A stretch of 64,000 nucleotides of DNA from an uncultured Demequina sp. (GCA_937925595.1 CALALQ010000493.1:28229-92228); one strand, 5' to 3'; counted from the first letter of the stretch, positions 31,745 through 41,203 are shown. A program made the numbers and translations. The notes: generated by a model from the sequence alone, not told the origin.

Positions 31745-32413
31745 CTAAGCCGCTCGACGACCGCTGAGAGCGGCCTCGACGTCGTCGAGTGCCGAGCCCC
31801 TCTTCGGCAGGGACTCGTAGAGGTTGCGGTACGCATCGCGCTCGATGGCGACGTTGCGCAGCGCTCGACTGAGCGCTTCGACGCGCTGGTCAGCGGTCGT
31901 GCCGGCGAGAGCGTCGATCTCCTTGGCGAGGTCGATCCCGTGGAGCTTGATGTGCTCCTCCCACTTGCGGAACGCGCTGTGGGTGTTGGGGTTGCGTCCG
32001 ATGCTCAGGGACAGCGCGAGCGCGGTGTCGATCTCGCGGATGCTGTCCTCGGGCAGCACGCCCAGCCGGCGTCGCAGGCGTGATGCGTCGACGGTGTGAA
32101 CCTGCTCGCACAGAGCCATCGCCGTGCCGCCGCCGACTACGGCGGGCACTTCGACATGGGTCGGGCCGGTGCGCTTTCGTGTGGCGGTCGACAGGTAGAC
32201 GACCTGAGCGACGCCAGAGCGGGCGTTCAGGACGTTGTTCGAGACGATGATCGCGGGGCGGTCGCTCCAGATCTCGTTGCCCACGGCGGGGGAGGACGGA
32301 TCGGAGACGACCATCCAGACGTCGCCGCGGCGATGACGCTGCTCCGGAACGGGCACGGGGCGGATATGCGCCGTGCGCGCGACCAGCGCCGGGGAGGGTG
32401 CGGGAGTCGTCAT
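31745..32413 (-). CDS. MazF/PemK-type toxin-like protein with C-terminal extension
   Basis: 222 residues, ATG at 32413 behind AAGGAGGTGA, a near-perfect ribosome binding site. Residues about 28-130 carry the PemK/MazF core: RRGDVWMVV, DRPAIIVSNNVLN, VVYLSTATRKRTGPTHVEV and CEQVHTVDASRLRRRLG. Such proteins are usually sequence-specific endoribonucleases that hold plasmids in their hosts. The C-terminal 90 residues form a helical extension absent from ordinary MazF (about 115 residues). No MazE-like antitoxin is recognisable; the upstream gene at 32436 is the nearest candidate. The extension could be a built-in inhibitory domain, or the protein may have lost toxicity. Confidence 0.75.
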   Translation of the reverse strand: MTTPAPSPALVARTAHIRPVPVPEQRHRRGDVWMVVSDPSSPAVGNEIWSDRPAIIVSNNVLNARSGVAQVVYLSTATRKRTGPTHVEVPAVVGGGTAMALCEQVHTVDASRLRRRLGVLPEDSIREIDTALALSLSIGRNPNTHSAFRKWEEHIKLHGIDLAKEIDALAGTTADQRVEALSRALRNVAIERDAYRNLYESLPKRGSALDDVEAALSGRRAA

Positions 32414-32435
32414 GGGGTCACCTCCTTGGTGATGG

Positions 32436-33032
32436 TCATCGGTTCGCCGGGGCGAAGCTCGTGTACGTCTCGCCTTCGGCGGCGCGGTCTGCCTCGAACA
32501 GGTAGACGCGCGCTTTCCCCGAAGACATCAGGGCGGTCTCGATGACCTTCTGGCAGGTGGCCTCGTCGGCGGTGAGGAAGAAGTCCTCTGGATGCCGGCT
32601 GTCCAACGTCAGAGCGCGCTGACGCAGCTGCACCAGGCGAGCTTCGGGGGTCGGATGGTGCTCGACGTAGAGCGAGCCGTCGCCGTAGTCGGTGAGCGTC
32701 GAGTAGAGCGTCTGGGGTCCGACGTCGCGCTTCGCCTCGGACAGATAGAGATCGAAGTCGTCTTCGCCGGCGTCGGCATAGAGTTCGAGCACCTGGTCCA
32801 GAGCGACATCGGCGTTCGCGCCGCCGAAGGGGGCAAGGGCTTCGTCGACGTCCTCGCGGTCGATCTCGTCCGAGTGGTGGAGCAGCCATTCGATGACTGC
32901 GTCGCGCCGCTCGGCCTGGGTGGGGAACTCTTCTTCGAGCGACCGCTCGCCGTCGACGAGGATCAGGGCGCTGTAGACGGTCTCGTACGCCCGAGACGGG
33001 CGCGTGGCGGGGTCTACGAGGGTGAGAGTCAC
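32436..33032 (-). CDS. Acidic protein of unknown function upstream of the toxin-like gene
   Basis: 198 residues, start at 33032. It is strongly acidic, with helical segments (RRDAVIEWLLHHSDEIDRED) and a C-terminal strand pair (KARVYLFEADRA). No DNA-binding motif typical of MazE is visible. It ends 22 bases before the toxin-like start, so the two are probably co-transcribed and an antitoxin role is conceivable. No family recognised. Confidence 0.45.
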   Translation of the reverse strand: MTLTLVDPATRPSRAYETVYSALILVDGERSLEEEFPTQAERRDAVIEWLLHHSDEIDREDVDEALAPFGGANADVALDQVLELYADAGEDDFDLYLSEAKRDVGPQTLYSTLTDYGDGSLYVEHHPTPEARLVQLRQRALTLDSRHPEDFFLTADEATCQKVIETALMSSGKARVYLFEADRAAEGETYTSFAPANR

Positions 33033-33068
33033 GATGGGTCTCCTTGGATTTCAGGTGGGGGCGGCGCC

Positions 33069-33647
33069 TCAGAGCAGCTGCTCGTCGACGACGGTCTCGA
33101 TGAGCGCACGGGCGATGGCGAGGTATCCCTCGCGCCCTGCAGCCTCGGCGTCTTTGGTGAGGCTCTCCGGCAGGCGGCCGACCGAGCGATAGGTGTGTGT
33201 GGCGCGGTCGACCACCTCCACCATCACGAACTCGGGGTCCTCCCAGTTGTTGTGCTCGATCGTCACGTCGAGGCCGGGAATGATCCCGCTGTGATGGAGC
33301 GCACGGGCGACGTCGCGGACCAGGTAGGCGAAGTCCTTGCGGTCCGCCAGCGGTTCCTGGCCGAACTCGTCGAACTCGATCCGCTCGTCGGCGGCCCGGG
33401 TGAGAGCCTCCACGAGACGGTCATCAGTGATGCTGGCCGGGTCCACGACGAGGAGTTCCTCGGCAGAGACGATCCGCGGCGGCTGCGGGTCGTGAGCGAA
33501 CCGCATCGCGACCTCGAGCACGGCGTAGGGGAGCGAAGGCGCCTTGACCTTCACGGCGTCCGGGTTGCTGAAGGTGGTCGAGCGCGCGGAGCGCGACTCG
33601 GCGTCAGGGGAGACGTTCCTCTGCAGAACGACGCTGAACGTGGGCAT
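33069..33647 (-). CDS. Protein of unknown function
   Basis: 192 residues. The ATG at 33647 has CCGGAGAA upstream; the longer frame from 33866 overlaps a terminator and is rejected. The N-terminal 50 residues are polar; the rest is mixed helix/strand (KDFAYLVRDVARALHHSG; EFVMVEVVDRATHTYRSVG). No membrane segment or known motif. It lies downstream of the UvrD-like helicase and upstream of the acidic gene at 32436. Confidence 0.45.
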   Translation of the reverse strand: MPTFSVVLQRNVSPDAESRSARSTTFSNPDAVKVKAPSLPYAVLEVAMRFAHDPQPPRIVSAEELLVVDPASITDDRLVEALTRAADERIEFDEFGQEPLADRKDFAYLVRDVARALHHSGIIPGLDVTIEHNNWEDPEFVMVEVVDRATHTYRSVGRLPESLTKDAEAAGREGYLAIARALIETVVDEQLL

Positions 33648-33698
33648 GATTTCTCCGGTCTCCAGCGCATGCGCGCGGGGATGGGTGCGTGAACGGAA

Positions 33699-33731
33699 GC
33701 GAGGGGCGACCCGCAGTGGATCGCCCCTCGC
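33699..33731 (-). terminator. 11-bp perfect terminator after the helicase gene
   Basis: GCGAGGGGCGA (33699-33709) pairs with TCGCCCCTCGC (33721-33731), just past the helicase stop at 33751. Confidence 0.75.
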
Positions 33732-33750
33732 TCGTTGGTGCTGACTGGTG

Positions 33751-36735
33751 TCAGACGGTGACGGCCGTGAACGCCGAGCCGTCGTCGACGGTCTCGTCGG
33801 CGGGCTCGTCATCGGTGCCGCCCAGGACGGCCTCGACCTCATTGCTGTCCAGGCGCGCCAGCTCATCGCTGAAGTCGCTCACCGCAGTGGCGACGTCGAC
33901 GACCTCTTCCTCCTCGGCCACCGCAGTGCCCGCGAGGATGGCGAGTGCAGCCTCGACCTCGTCATCCGACATGGTGTCGGGGTCGAAGCCCTGCTGACGC
34001 AGGACGTTGACCGCGTCGCGCTTCTCGAGCGCGGCGACGAGCATCGTGTAGTCCGACTCGATGCGCGGGTTCTTGACGGACCCGTAGGAGAGCACATACA
34101 TGCTCTTCATCGCCCGGGTGAAGGCGACGTAGTACATGCGCTTGTCGGCTTCCTTCATCTGGGCGTCGAACTTGTGAACGACAACAACGTTGTCAAATTC
34201 GAGGCCCTTCGCACCGTGGATCGTGCTGACGACCAGCTTCGCCTGCGCATTGAGGTTAGCCTCCTTGCGCTCCCGGTTCTTCTGGTTCATCAGCGACTGC
34301 TTGATGCCGTTGTGGCGGATCTCGTACGCGAGCACGTTCTCCTGCAGGCGCTCGAAGAACTCGTCCGACGTGATCTGCCCGGCCTGGTAGAGGCCGAGCC
34401 AGCCGTTGATGTCGTCGCCCGACGCAGCCCACCACTCGGAGGTCATTCGACCCACGGAGGCGCGCGCCTTGTCGGCCTGCTTCGTCAGCTGGTCGAGGTT
34501 GTCGTTGATGCCCTTGTAGATCACGAAGGCAGCATCGGCGGGGTCGACCTGGCACACGTCGTTCCAGAACATCTTGATGTACTGCGAGAACACGGTCGTG
34601 GCGTAGGTACGCGCACTGACGAGATTCGCCACGTGCTCCTGCGGGAACATCTCCTGCAGCTTCGTCTCGATGATGCTGGTGTCCGTGCGCGTGTGCGCCA
34701 GGAATGCCACCTGCTCACCGCGACCGAGAGCCGCTTCGATGTACTTGCGGACGTCGACGGCGATGTAGCCGCCGAGGTCTTCACGGAACTTCGTGATGTG
34801 CTGGTAGTGCTTGTAGTCGACGGTGACCTTCTCCTGGAAGGAGGCTGCCGTCGGCACGTCCAGCGAGTTGGCCTGCAGTCGCAGCTGGGCTGCGGCGTTG
34901 GCCTCGATGTCCGCGAGGTGGACGTTCGCGAAGTCCAGGATCTCCTGGTTCGACCGGTAGTTCGTCGTCAGCTGGAACGTCGCGAAGACGCCCGACTCCT
35001 CCAGCGCGTTCAGCGCCTTGGGGTTGGACGCGCGGAACTCGTAGAGAGTCTGCGACGCGTCGCCCACGATGAACATGTTCTCGCGGTGCTTGGCGACGTA
35101 CTTGAGCAGGTAGATGAACTCGAAGATCGAGTTGTCCTGCACCTCGTCGATGATGAGGTACTTCGACGACACGTGAGGCGGCTCGACCATGGTGTCGATC
35201 TGCTGGTAGGCCAGCACGATCTCCAGCTCGAGGCACGTCTGACCGATCCGGTCCAGCATCTCCAGCACCTGCGCCTCGTACTTCTCGATGAAGGCGTTGA
35301 GCAGGGTCGTCGCTCCGGGCTGGAGCTTGTCGACGTCGACCATCACGCGTCGGAAGGACCGCGCGATGTCGCTGTTGGGGAAGTAGATGTCGATGCTGTT
35401 GAGGATCGTGTCGATCGACGAGAGCTCGTGCGTGGGGTGGTTGACCGAGTAGATGTCGTGGATCATCCGCGCGATCGTCATCGACCGAACACGCGGGTTG
35501 CGCTCGGTGATGTTGTCGGCGGCCGCGTTGGTGAACGACAGCACTGCGATGTCCTCGGGGTTCACACCCAGCGACTCGAGGTGCTGGATGCGTCCGAGGA
35601 TCACGGTCGACTTCCCCGTACCCGCACCGGCCTGCACCAGGGTCAGCGGCTCCGATGTGGAGATCGCCGACCGCTGCTGCGCGGAGAAGTGCGAGGGCAT
35701 CTGCCAGCCCGTCACGTTCTGACCGCCGGCCGGCGGCGCAGACAGCTGCGGCTTGAGGGCGCTGAGGCCCTCCAGCGTGTGAGACATCAGCAGGTTGAGG
35801 TTCTGCTTGCTCAGGCTGTTCGCGATGTCGGGCGGGCACACGCCGTTGATGGTGGCGTGGATCGCGCGGTACGCGGCCAGCGATACGTTGTACGTCTCGA
35901 GGTAGCGCAGCTGCATCGCGAGGTGGTGCAGCGTCTGGGTGTCGGGTGCTCCGTTGGCGAACAGCTCCTCGATGTGCACCGACATGATGTCGGCGATCGC
36001 GTCACCGGCCCAGGCGTCGGCGAGGCGGCACATGCGCTCGTAGACGTCGTAGTCGGCCATCCAGGTGGCGAGCTCGTCGACGTCGACGTACACGCTGCCG
36101 CCGTTCTTGGCGAGGCGGTACGTGGCGTCAGCGATGAACTGCTCGGCGTCATCGAGCGGTGCGTAGCTGAAGCGCAGCATCGAGAACTCGTCCGCAGCGC
36201 CGAAAGCGGCGAGAGGGCGAGCCGGGGCCGTGGCGACCGAGCGGACACGCTCGCTGGTCGAGCCCTTCGCCAGCACGAACAGCTCCATCCGGTAGAGGAT
36301 GTCGAGGTCCTTCTGGATCTTGTCGCCGTTCTCGTCCTTGCGGAGCACCACACCCTGCGGGGTGAGGTCGAGGAAGACGTCGAAGTCGTAGGCGGTGGCT
36401 GAGGCGGTCACGTCGAAGCGGTCGTCGACGAACGGCACCGGGTAGGTGAGGCCGCGAGCGGCGTTGTTGTCGACCGAGTAGGGCGCGAGGATGCCCATCG
36501 GGATCGTGAACGTGGTCACGTTGCTGCCCGAGCTCTTGGTCTTGCTGAGCACGGCGGCGACCGGCATGGTCTGTGCGCTGGATCCCAGCGGGTAGCGGCC
36601 GGGACGGACGGTCTTGTTGATGAGACCGACGGCCTTGCCGCTTCCGGTCATCTCGCTGCTGAAGTACTTGGGGTTGAGGGCCTTCGCCGCGGGGGCCGTG
36701 GCGAGGCTGGTGAGATCGTCGAGCTGGATCGGCAT
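33751..36735 (-). CDS. UvrD/Rep-like superfamily 1 helicase with long N-terminal domain
   Basis: 994 residues, ATG at 36735 with AGAGAAG upstream. Helicase motifs: QAGAGTGKST (I, near 365-374), AVLSFTNAAADNI (Ia), YLIIDEVQD (II, near 522-530), FIVGDASQTLYEFR (III), TTNYRSNQEI (IV), VVSTIHGAKGLEFDNVVV (V) and YVAFTRAM (VI). The N-terminal ~350 residues precede the first motif and are not recognisable; ordinary UvrD starts motif I near residue 25. The C-terminus is acidic. It probably unwinds DNA during element replication or transfer; the extra domain may bind a partner such as the adjacent Clp-like ATPase. Confidence 0.85.
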   Translation of the reverse strand: MPIQLDDLTSLATAPAAKALNPKYFSSEMTGSGKAVGLINKTVRPGRYPLGSSAQTMPVAAVLSKTKSSGSNVTTFTIPMGILAPYSVDNNAARGLTYPVPFVDDRFDVTASATAYDFDVFLDLTPQGVVLRKDENGDKIQKDLDILYRMELFVLAKGSTSERVRSVATAPARPLAAFGAADEFSMLRFSYAPLDDAEQFIADATYRLAKNGGSVYVDVDELATWMADYDVYERMCRLADAWAGDAIADIMSVHIEELFANGAPDTQTLHHLAMQLRYLETYNVSLAAYRAIHATINGVCPPDIANSLSKQNLNLLMSHTLEGLSALKPQLSAPPAGGQNVTGWQMPSHFSAQQRSAISTSEPLTLVQAGAGTGKSTVILGRIQHLESLGVNPEDIAVLSFTNAAADNITERNPRVRSMTIARMIHDIYSVNHPTHELSSIDTILNSIDIYFPNSDIARSFRRVMVDVDKLQPGATTLLNAFIEKYEAQVLEMLDRIGQTCLELEIVLAYQQIDTMVEPPHVSSKYLIIDEVQDNSIFEFIYLLKYVAKHRENMFIVGDASQTLYEFRASNPKALNALEESGVFATFQLTTNYRSNQEILDFANVHLADIEANAAAQLRLQANSLDVPTAASFQEKVTVDYKHYQHITKFREDLGGYIAVDVRKYIEAALGRGEQVAFLAHTRTDTSIIETKLQEMFPQEHVANLVSARTYATTVFSQYIKMFWNDVCQVDPADAAFVIYKGINDNLDQLTKQADKARASVGRMTSEWWAASGDDINGWLGLYQAGQITSDEFFERLQENVLAYEIRHNGIKQSLMNQKNRERKEANLNAQAKLVVSTIHGAKGLEFDNVVVVHKFDAQMKEADKRMYYVAFTRAMKSMYVLSYGSVKNPRIESDYTMLVAALEKRDAVNVLRQQGFDPDTMSDDEVEAALAILAGTAVAEEEEVVDVATAVSDFSDELARLDSNEVEAVLGGTDDEPADETVDDGSAFTAVTV

Positions 36736-36808
36736 CGTCTGGCTTCTCTCTGATTTACGCCCGAGGGCGGGTGGGCTTGCAATGGGTGTTGTGCGAGCTG
36801 GGTGCGGT

Positions 36809-36847
36809 CACCGGACGGGACAGGGGTGTTCCCCGCCCCGCCCGGTG
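36809..36847 (-). terminator. Imperfect GC-rich hairpin
   Basis: CACCGG (36809-36814) pairs with CCGGTG (36842-36847), with further pairing of CGGGACAGGGG against CCCCGCCCCG inside, after the Clp-like stop. Confidence 0.55.
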
Positions 36848-36855
36848 TGCCGGGG

Positions 36856-38769
36856 TCATGCGTCTTCGTCTCCCGACCCGGCGACGCCGGGTGCGGCCAC
36901 GCCGTAGCGCGCCGCGAGGATCGCGTTCTCGATCAGGTCACGCGCTGCCTGCTCCGCCGGTCGAGCTCCCTGGTCTTCCAGGTACGTGGTCTCGACGGTG
37001 CGGGCGAGCTCGTCCGGGTCGATCGGCTCCGGGATGAGAGCCGCGGTCCGGGGGTCCGAGATCGCGATGCGGTCGCGCTCACGGTTGTAGCTGGCCACGA
37101 GGATCTCCTCGTAGGTCTGCTTCGTGAGGCACGCGAACGCGATTAGCTTGGAGAATCGGCCGAGGAACTCAGGGTCGAACGACTCCTGCAGCGCTCGGGT
37201 GAGCTCCTGCACACTGAGCCGCGTCGGACCGACGGCGACCGAGAAGCCCATGGGCCTCTTGGAGACGGCCTCACGGGCGGCGTTGGTCGTGGCGATGACG
37301 ATCGTCTTCGAGAAGTCGATGATCTTGCCGTTGGCCATGCGCATCCAGCCCTCATCCAACGCCGTCAGGAACAGACGGTGGATGGCCTTGTCAGCCTTCT
37401 CGAGCTCGTCGAGCAGGATGACCCGATACGGGTTGGACTCCAGCGTGTCGAACGGCATCTCCTTGTCCGAGTCGCTCCCGATGTAGCCGGGACCGGCGCC
37501 GATGATCCGGGAGATGTCGTGCTTATGCGCGAACTCGCCCATGTTGAGCGTGATCGGCGGCTGGTTGGTCAGCTCCTCCGCGATGATCTTGGCCATCTCG
37601 GTCTTGCCGACACCTGAGGCGCCCGCGAAGATCCATGCGATCGGCTTGCGACGAGGGAACACCGCGAGGTCGTCACGGCGCAGCGCGTCGATCACCTCTC
37701 CGATGATGTCGTCCTGCCCCTTGATGCGCTGGAGCCGGTCGAGCACGCGAGCCTCGTCGTAGACCTCCTTGGTGGCCATGCCCGTCATCAGACGGACGGC
37801 AACCGAGCGGACCTTCGCCTCGTTCAGAGGGACGGACGACACACTCTGGATGGCCTGCGCAGCCGCGGCGTTGCCGGATGCGACCGCCTTGGCGATCGAC
37901 GTCGAGCGTGCGACGACGGTCTCCGCCATCGCCCGGTCCAGCAGGGTGAGGGCGTTGTCGGGGCGGTGAGAGGACGCGCGGGAGTTCTCGTCGGCGATGA
38001 CGACGAGCTTGGTGAGCACATCATCGGAGACGGTGATCTGGTGCTTGTAGTGCGCGAGGTACGACGGGCGAGCCATGTGGAGGACCTGGAGGGTCTGCTC
38101 ACGGGTGAGCTCGTCGACGACCAGACGCGTGAAGCGGCGCTGGAATGCGGGGTCATCGTCGAACGCCTTGGCCTCGTTCATCGTGGTCGCGCCAATCAGG
38201 CGCATGTCGCCTCGGGCGAGTGCCGGCTTCAGGATCTGGGAAACCTTCTTGTAGACCGGGTCCTTGCTGTCCTGGAGCAGGTGGATCTCGTCGACGAACA
38301 GGATCGCGTCGTTCTTCTTGTCCGTCGCGAAGTCGACCAGGGATGCCAGACGCTCCTCGAGCTGACCGACGACGCCGGCTCCGGCGACGAGGTTGCTCAG
38401 CGGCAGCTCGTAGATGGTGGACTTCGCCAGGCCACTCGGGATGAGCGGGCTGTTGGTGGCGATGGATCGCGCGATCTCCTCGACGATGCGAGTCTTTCCG
38501 ACGCCGGCGGGACCGACCAGAAGCGGGTTGGGCTTCGTCTTGCCGATGAGCACGGAGATCGTCTGTGCGATCAGCTCGTCGCGGAACAGCGCCGGGGTCG
38601 CGGCCTTGAAGCGCTCGTTGTAGTCGATGAGCATGTCCGTGATGTCGCCCATGTTGCCGGTGACGTTCATCATGGGCGGAAGCGCAGGGATGCCCGGTCC
38701 ACCCGGGCCGCCGCCGTTGCCACCACCGTTGGTGTCGTCGTCGTTCGACGTGAAGTTGCTGAGACCCAT
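36856..38769 (-). CDS. Double-AAA+ Clp-like ATPase, second copy type
   Basis: 637 residues, ATG at 38769 with GAGAGGAAA upstream. A Gly/Asn-rich leader (residues 10-30) precedes module 1 with GPAGVGKT (86-93), ILFVDEIHLL and LIGATTMNEA; module 2 has GASGVGKTEMAK, VILLDELEKA and VIATTNAARE. The arrangement is ClpA/ClpC-like, without an N-terminal adaptor domain or an IGF/L loop that I could see for ClpP docking. It differs from the Clp-like protein at 7488. Neighbours are MoxR/VWA genes and the helicase, so it may form part of a multi-ATPase remodelling system. Confidence 0.8.
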   Translation of the reverse strand: MGLSNFTSNDDDTNGGGNGGGPGGPGIPALPPMMNVTGNMGDITDMLIDYNERFKAATPALFRDELIAQTISVLIGKTKPNPLLVGPAGVGKTRIVEEIARSIATNSPLIPSGLAKSTIYELPLSNLVAGAGVVGQLEERLASLVDFATDKKNDAILFVDEIHLLQDSKDPVYKKVSQILKPALARGDMRLIGATTMNEAKAFDDDPAFQRRFTRLVVDELTREQTLQVLHMARPSYLAHYKHQITVSDDVLTKLVVIADENSRASSHRPDNALTLLDRAMAETVVARSTSIAKAVASGNAAAAQAIQSVSSVPLNEAKVRSVAVRLMTGMATKEVYDEARVLDRLQRIKGQDDIIGEVIDALRRDDLAVFPRRKPIAWIFAGASGVGKTEMAKIIAEELTNQPPITLNMGEFAHKHDISRIIGAGPGYIGSDSDKEMPFDTLESNPYRVILLDELEKADKAIHRLFLTALDEGWMRMANGKIIDFSKTIVIATTNAAREAVSKRPMGFSVAVGPTRLSVQELTRALQESFDPEFLGRFSKLIAFACLTKQTYEEILVASYNRERDRIAISDPRTAALIPEPIDPDELARTVETTYLEDQGARPAEQAARDLIENAILAARYGVAAPGVAGSGDEDA

Positions 38770-38797
38770 GTCGGGATTTCCTCTCGTGAGTTAGACG

Positions 38798-38835
38798 GCA
38801 GGCGGCCACGCTCGCAATGAGTCGGGACCGCCTGC
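38798..38835 (-). terminator. 8-bp hairpin between VWA and Clp-like genes
   Basis: GCAGGCGG (38798-38805) pairs with CCGCCTGC (38828-38835). Confidence 0.55.
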
Positions 38836-38851
38836 TGGTCGTGGGAGTGGC

Positions 38852-39397
38852 TCAGAAGCCCATCCCGAAGATCCGCTGCTCAAGGGCAGGGGTGATGTGC
38901 TCCATGGAGTCCGCAAGCTCAAGCGCGGCGGCGTGGAGCCGGACGTAGTTCTCCTTGCCGCAGGGGGCGTAGAAGAGGTTCGACGGGTGAGGGACCTGCT
39001 CACGGGGAGCGAGCCACTCGAAGTCGGTGAGGATGACCGAGAGCCGGTCCATGCGCGCGGGGGAGGCCAGGATGTGCTCCCAGACCCGACGGAAGTCGGT
39101 TCCGCCGGAAGCCTTGGGCAGAGCGTCGAGCGCTTGCCAGGCGGCGCGCAGCCCCGGCCGAGGCGAGGCCAGGAGGGTCGTGGCCCCGACGTAGTGCGAG
39201 AACGTCGTGAGGTAGACGTCCACACCCGCCTCGGATGCCTCGGTGACGGCGTCGAAGAGAGCATCGGCGTGGTGGCGCACTTCCACGGAGCCAGACAGGT
39301 CCGCGAACAGATGGATGTCGGGAGGCCGGTTGTCCGGTCGCTGCTGCGCCAGTTCGGCGAGCTTGCGAGTGAGGTCGTCGAGAATCCTGACGCGCAT
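38852..39397 (-). CDS. Small VWA-domain protein
   Basis: 181 residues. The ATG at 39397 has AAAGGAAA upstream; the longer frame from 39511 runs through a hairpin and is rejected. DLSGS (near residues 32-36) is the DxSxS metal-site motif, GGTDFRRVW supplies the conserved Thr and ILTDFEW the later Asp, so the MIDAS looks complete. VWA proteins of this type partner MoxR AAA+ ATPases, as in CbbQ/CbbO. It is a shorter relative of the neighbour at 39515: both share FxxFSHxxG-like, GGTD and NLYYAPC-like segments, suggesting duplication. Confidence 0.75.
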   Translation of the reverse strand: MRVRILDDLTRKLAELAQQRPDNRPPDIHLFADLSGSVEVRHHADALFDAVTEASEAGVDVYLTTFSHYVGATTLLASPRPGLRAAWQALDALPKASGGTDFRRVWEHILASPARMDRLSVILTDFEWLAPREQVPHPSNLFYAPCGKENYVRLHAAALELADSMEHITPALEQRIFGMGF

Positions 39398-39423
39398 GGG
39401 GATTTCCTTTCGGGAAGACGGCA

Positions 39424-39481
39424 CGCGGCCGCGCTCCGGCATCCGCCCTCGGGGAGGGCGTGGATGCGGAACGCGGCCGCG
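39424..39481 (-). terminator. Long nested hairpin between the two VWA genes
   Basis: CGCGGCCGCG occurs at 39424-39433 and 39472-39481, with inner pairs GCATCC/GGATGC and GCCCTC/GAGGGC. The outer arm is itself self-complementary. Confidence 0.65.
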
Positions 39482-39514
39482 CACTGGTCGGCGCCTTCGC
39501 AGGCGGCTCATCGG

Positions 39515-41203
39515 TCAGGCGACCAGACCGATGAGCCGCTGCCCGATGGCCGGCTCGATGTGGCGCATGGCCGGGGCGAACTGACGAGCCTGCGCCAGGA
39601 TCCAGTCCCAGTTCATGCTCGAGCAGGGGGCGTAGTACAGGTTCACCGGGTGCTGCATGCGCTGCGTCGGCGGGCTGTACTCGAAGTCGGTGATCACGAG
39701 CGACAGCCGTCGCTTGCGAGCCTCCGAGGCGTTGATGTACTCCCAGATCTGCTGGTAGTCCGTGCCGCCGTTGACTTTGGGCAGGCGGCGGAACTCTTCC
39801 CAGATCCTCGTGACCGACTTGCCCTTGGTGCGAAGGAGCACCTCCTGGGACATGACGTGCGAGAAGGAGTTGAAGTACAGGTCGACGTTGAGCTTCTTCG
39901 CGAGGCGAATGAGCATCATGACGGCCTGCTGGTAGTTCGCCTCCGAGATCGAGCCCGACGTGTCGATGTAGACGTGCAGGTCCGGCAGGTAGTGCGTGGA
40001 TGTCACGCGACCGGGCCTGTTGAAGTCCATCGGGTCACGTCGGTTCGCCTTGGCGAAGCTCGTCTTCGACTTCTTCAGGATGTTCTGCGAGCGATTGACC
40101 TCCTTCATGCGTCGCAGGACGCGGAGGACACCCTTCTCCAGCTCGACCTTCGTGGGGGCCTGCTTCTTGAAGGTGATCTTCGCCGAGCGACCCGCCTGTG
40201 CCGTCTTGTTCGACTGCGCGTTGGCGGCCTGCGCGGCAGCCTTAGCCATCGCACGCGGCAGCGCGGTGAGCTTGCTCAGCGCCTTGTTGGAGATCATCTT
40301 CACCGGCGAGGCGATCGAGGCGTTGATGAGCTTCCACTCGTTGTCGACCTTCTTCGGTGTCGAGCGCGCGTGCGCTTCGACGTTGACGATGAGGATCGTG
40401 CGCGGGAGGAACAGCTCCGAGACCACGAAGGGCAGGACGCCCATCGGGGGCTGGGTGCCCCACGTCTTGGCGTGCTGCTGGTGGTACTGCATCAGCATGT
40501 GCACGATGACGCGGGCGAAGGTGAACTCGTCGTTGGCGTCGCCGTCGTCCTTGCGGAGCACGAAGCCTTCGACCAGACCCTTGAGGGTGACCTGGCCGAA
40601 CTTGCTGAGCAGGTTCACGGTGTCACCGGGCAGCACCGCAGACAGCGTCTGCGCCTGGAGGGCGAGCCATGCCTGGAAGTCGCTGAAGTCGTCGGCACTC
40701 TTGAACCAGAAGCCGAGAGCCTCGGGGGAGTAGGTGTAGGCCACAGAGGCGAAGAACTCGCCGTCGTCCTTGACGTTGCCGGCGAGGAGGTTCTTGGCCG
40801 AGGGGATCACGTCGTGGGCAGACGTGTAGAGGGTGCGAGGTCCCGGGTGCGGAAGCCGGTTGGCGTTCGCTGCCTGAACGACGTACAGCTCGTTGGACAG
40901 CAGCGGGGTGGTCTGGTCGAAGTTCACCAGGCCCTGCTGCAGGAGCGACTTGAGCTCCTTGTCCGACGCGGGGTTCGCCGTCGGGCCGACGGTGCTCAGC
41001 AGAAGCTGCTGCACGTCGTCCTTGCTGAGAGCGGCGCCCTGCTGGTCGGTAACCGTCACCTTCGATCCCTTGCGGATCGGCTTGAACAGCGGCTTGACGA
41101 TCGCCTTGCGGATCGCGGGGATCGGGTCGTAGTCGCCGTTGATGGGGATGGTGTGCACCGGGCTGAGGACTGCGGGCTTCTGCCCGTTGAGGGTGAGAGT
41201 CAC
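39515..41203 (-). CDS. VWA-domain protein with large N-terminal region
   Basis: 562 residues from GTG at 41203, preceded by AGGAGCACCC. Residues 1-360 are mixed, with a basic Ala/Lys stretch near 300-380 that could bind nucleic acid or acidic proteins. The C-terminal ~200 residues are a VWA domain: YIDTSGSIS carries DxSxS, GGTDYQQIW the Thr and VITDFEYSP the later Asp. This layout matches CobT/CbbO-like partners of MoxR ATPases, and the MoxR gene lies directly upstream. The pair probably acts as an ATP-driven chaperone. Its target on this element is unknown. Confidence 0.75.
   Translation of the reverse strand: MTLTLNGQKPAVLSPVHTIPINGDYDPIPAIRKAIVKPLFKPIRKGSKVTVTDQQGAALSKDDVQQLLLSTVGPTANPASDKELKSLLQQGLVNFDQTTPLLSNELYVVQAANANRLPHPGPRTLYTSAHDVIPSAKNLLAGNVKDDGEFFASVAYTYSPEALGFWFKSADDFSDFQAWLALQAQTLSAVLPGDTVNLLSKFGQVTLKGLVEGFVLRKDDGDANDEFTFARVIVHMLMQYHQQHAKTWGTQPPMGVLPFVVSELFLPRTILIVNVEAHARSTPKKVDNEWKLINASIASPVKMISNKALSKLTALPRAMAKAAAQAANAQSNKTAQAGRSAKITFKKQAPTKVELEKGVLRVLRRMKEVNRSQNILKKSKTSFAKANRRDPMDFNRPGRVTSTHYLPDLHVYIDTSGSISEANYQQAVMMLIRLAKKLNVDLYFNSFSHVMSQEVLLRTKGKSVTRIWEEFRRLPKVNGGTDYQQIWEYINASEARKRRLSLVITDFEYSPPTQRMQHPVNLYYAPCSSMNWDWILAQARQFAPAMRHIEPAIGQRLIGLVA

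Noticed and set aside
33748..36402. An 884-residue plus-strand frame
   Set aside because: Shadow of the UvrD-like helicase, which has all helicase motifs on the minus strand.
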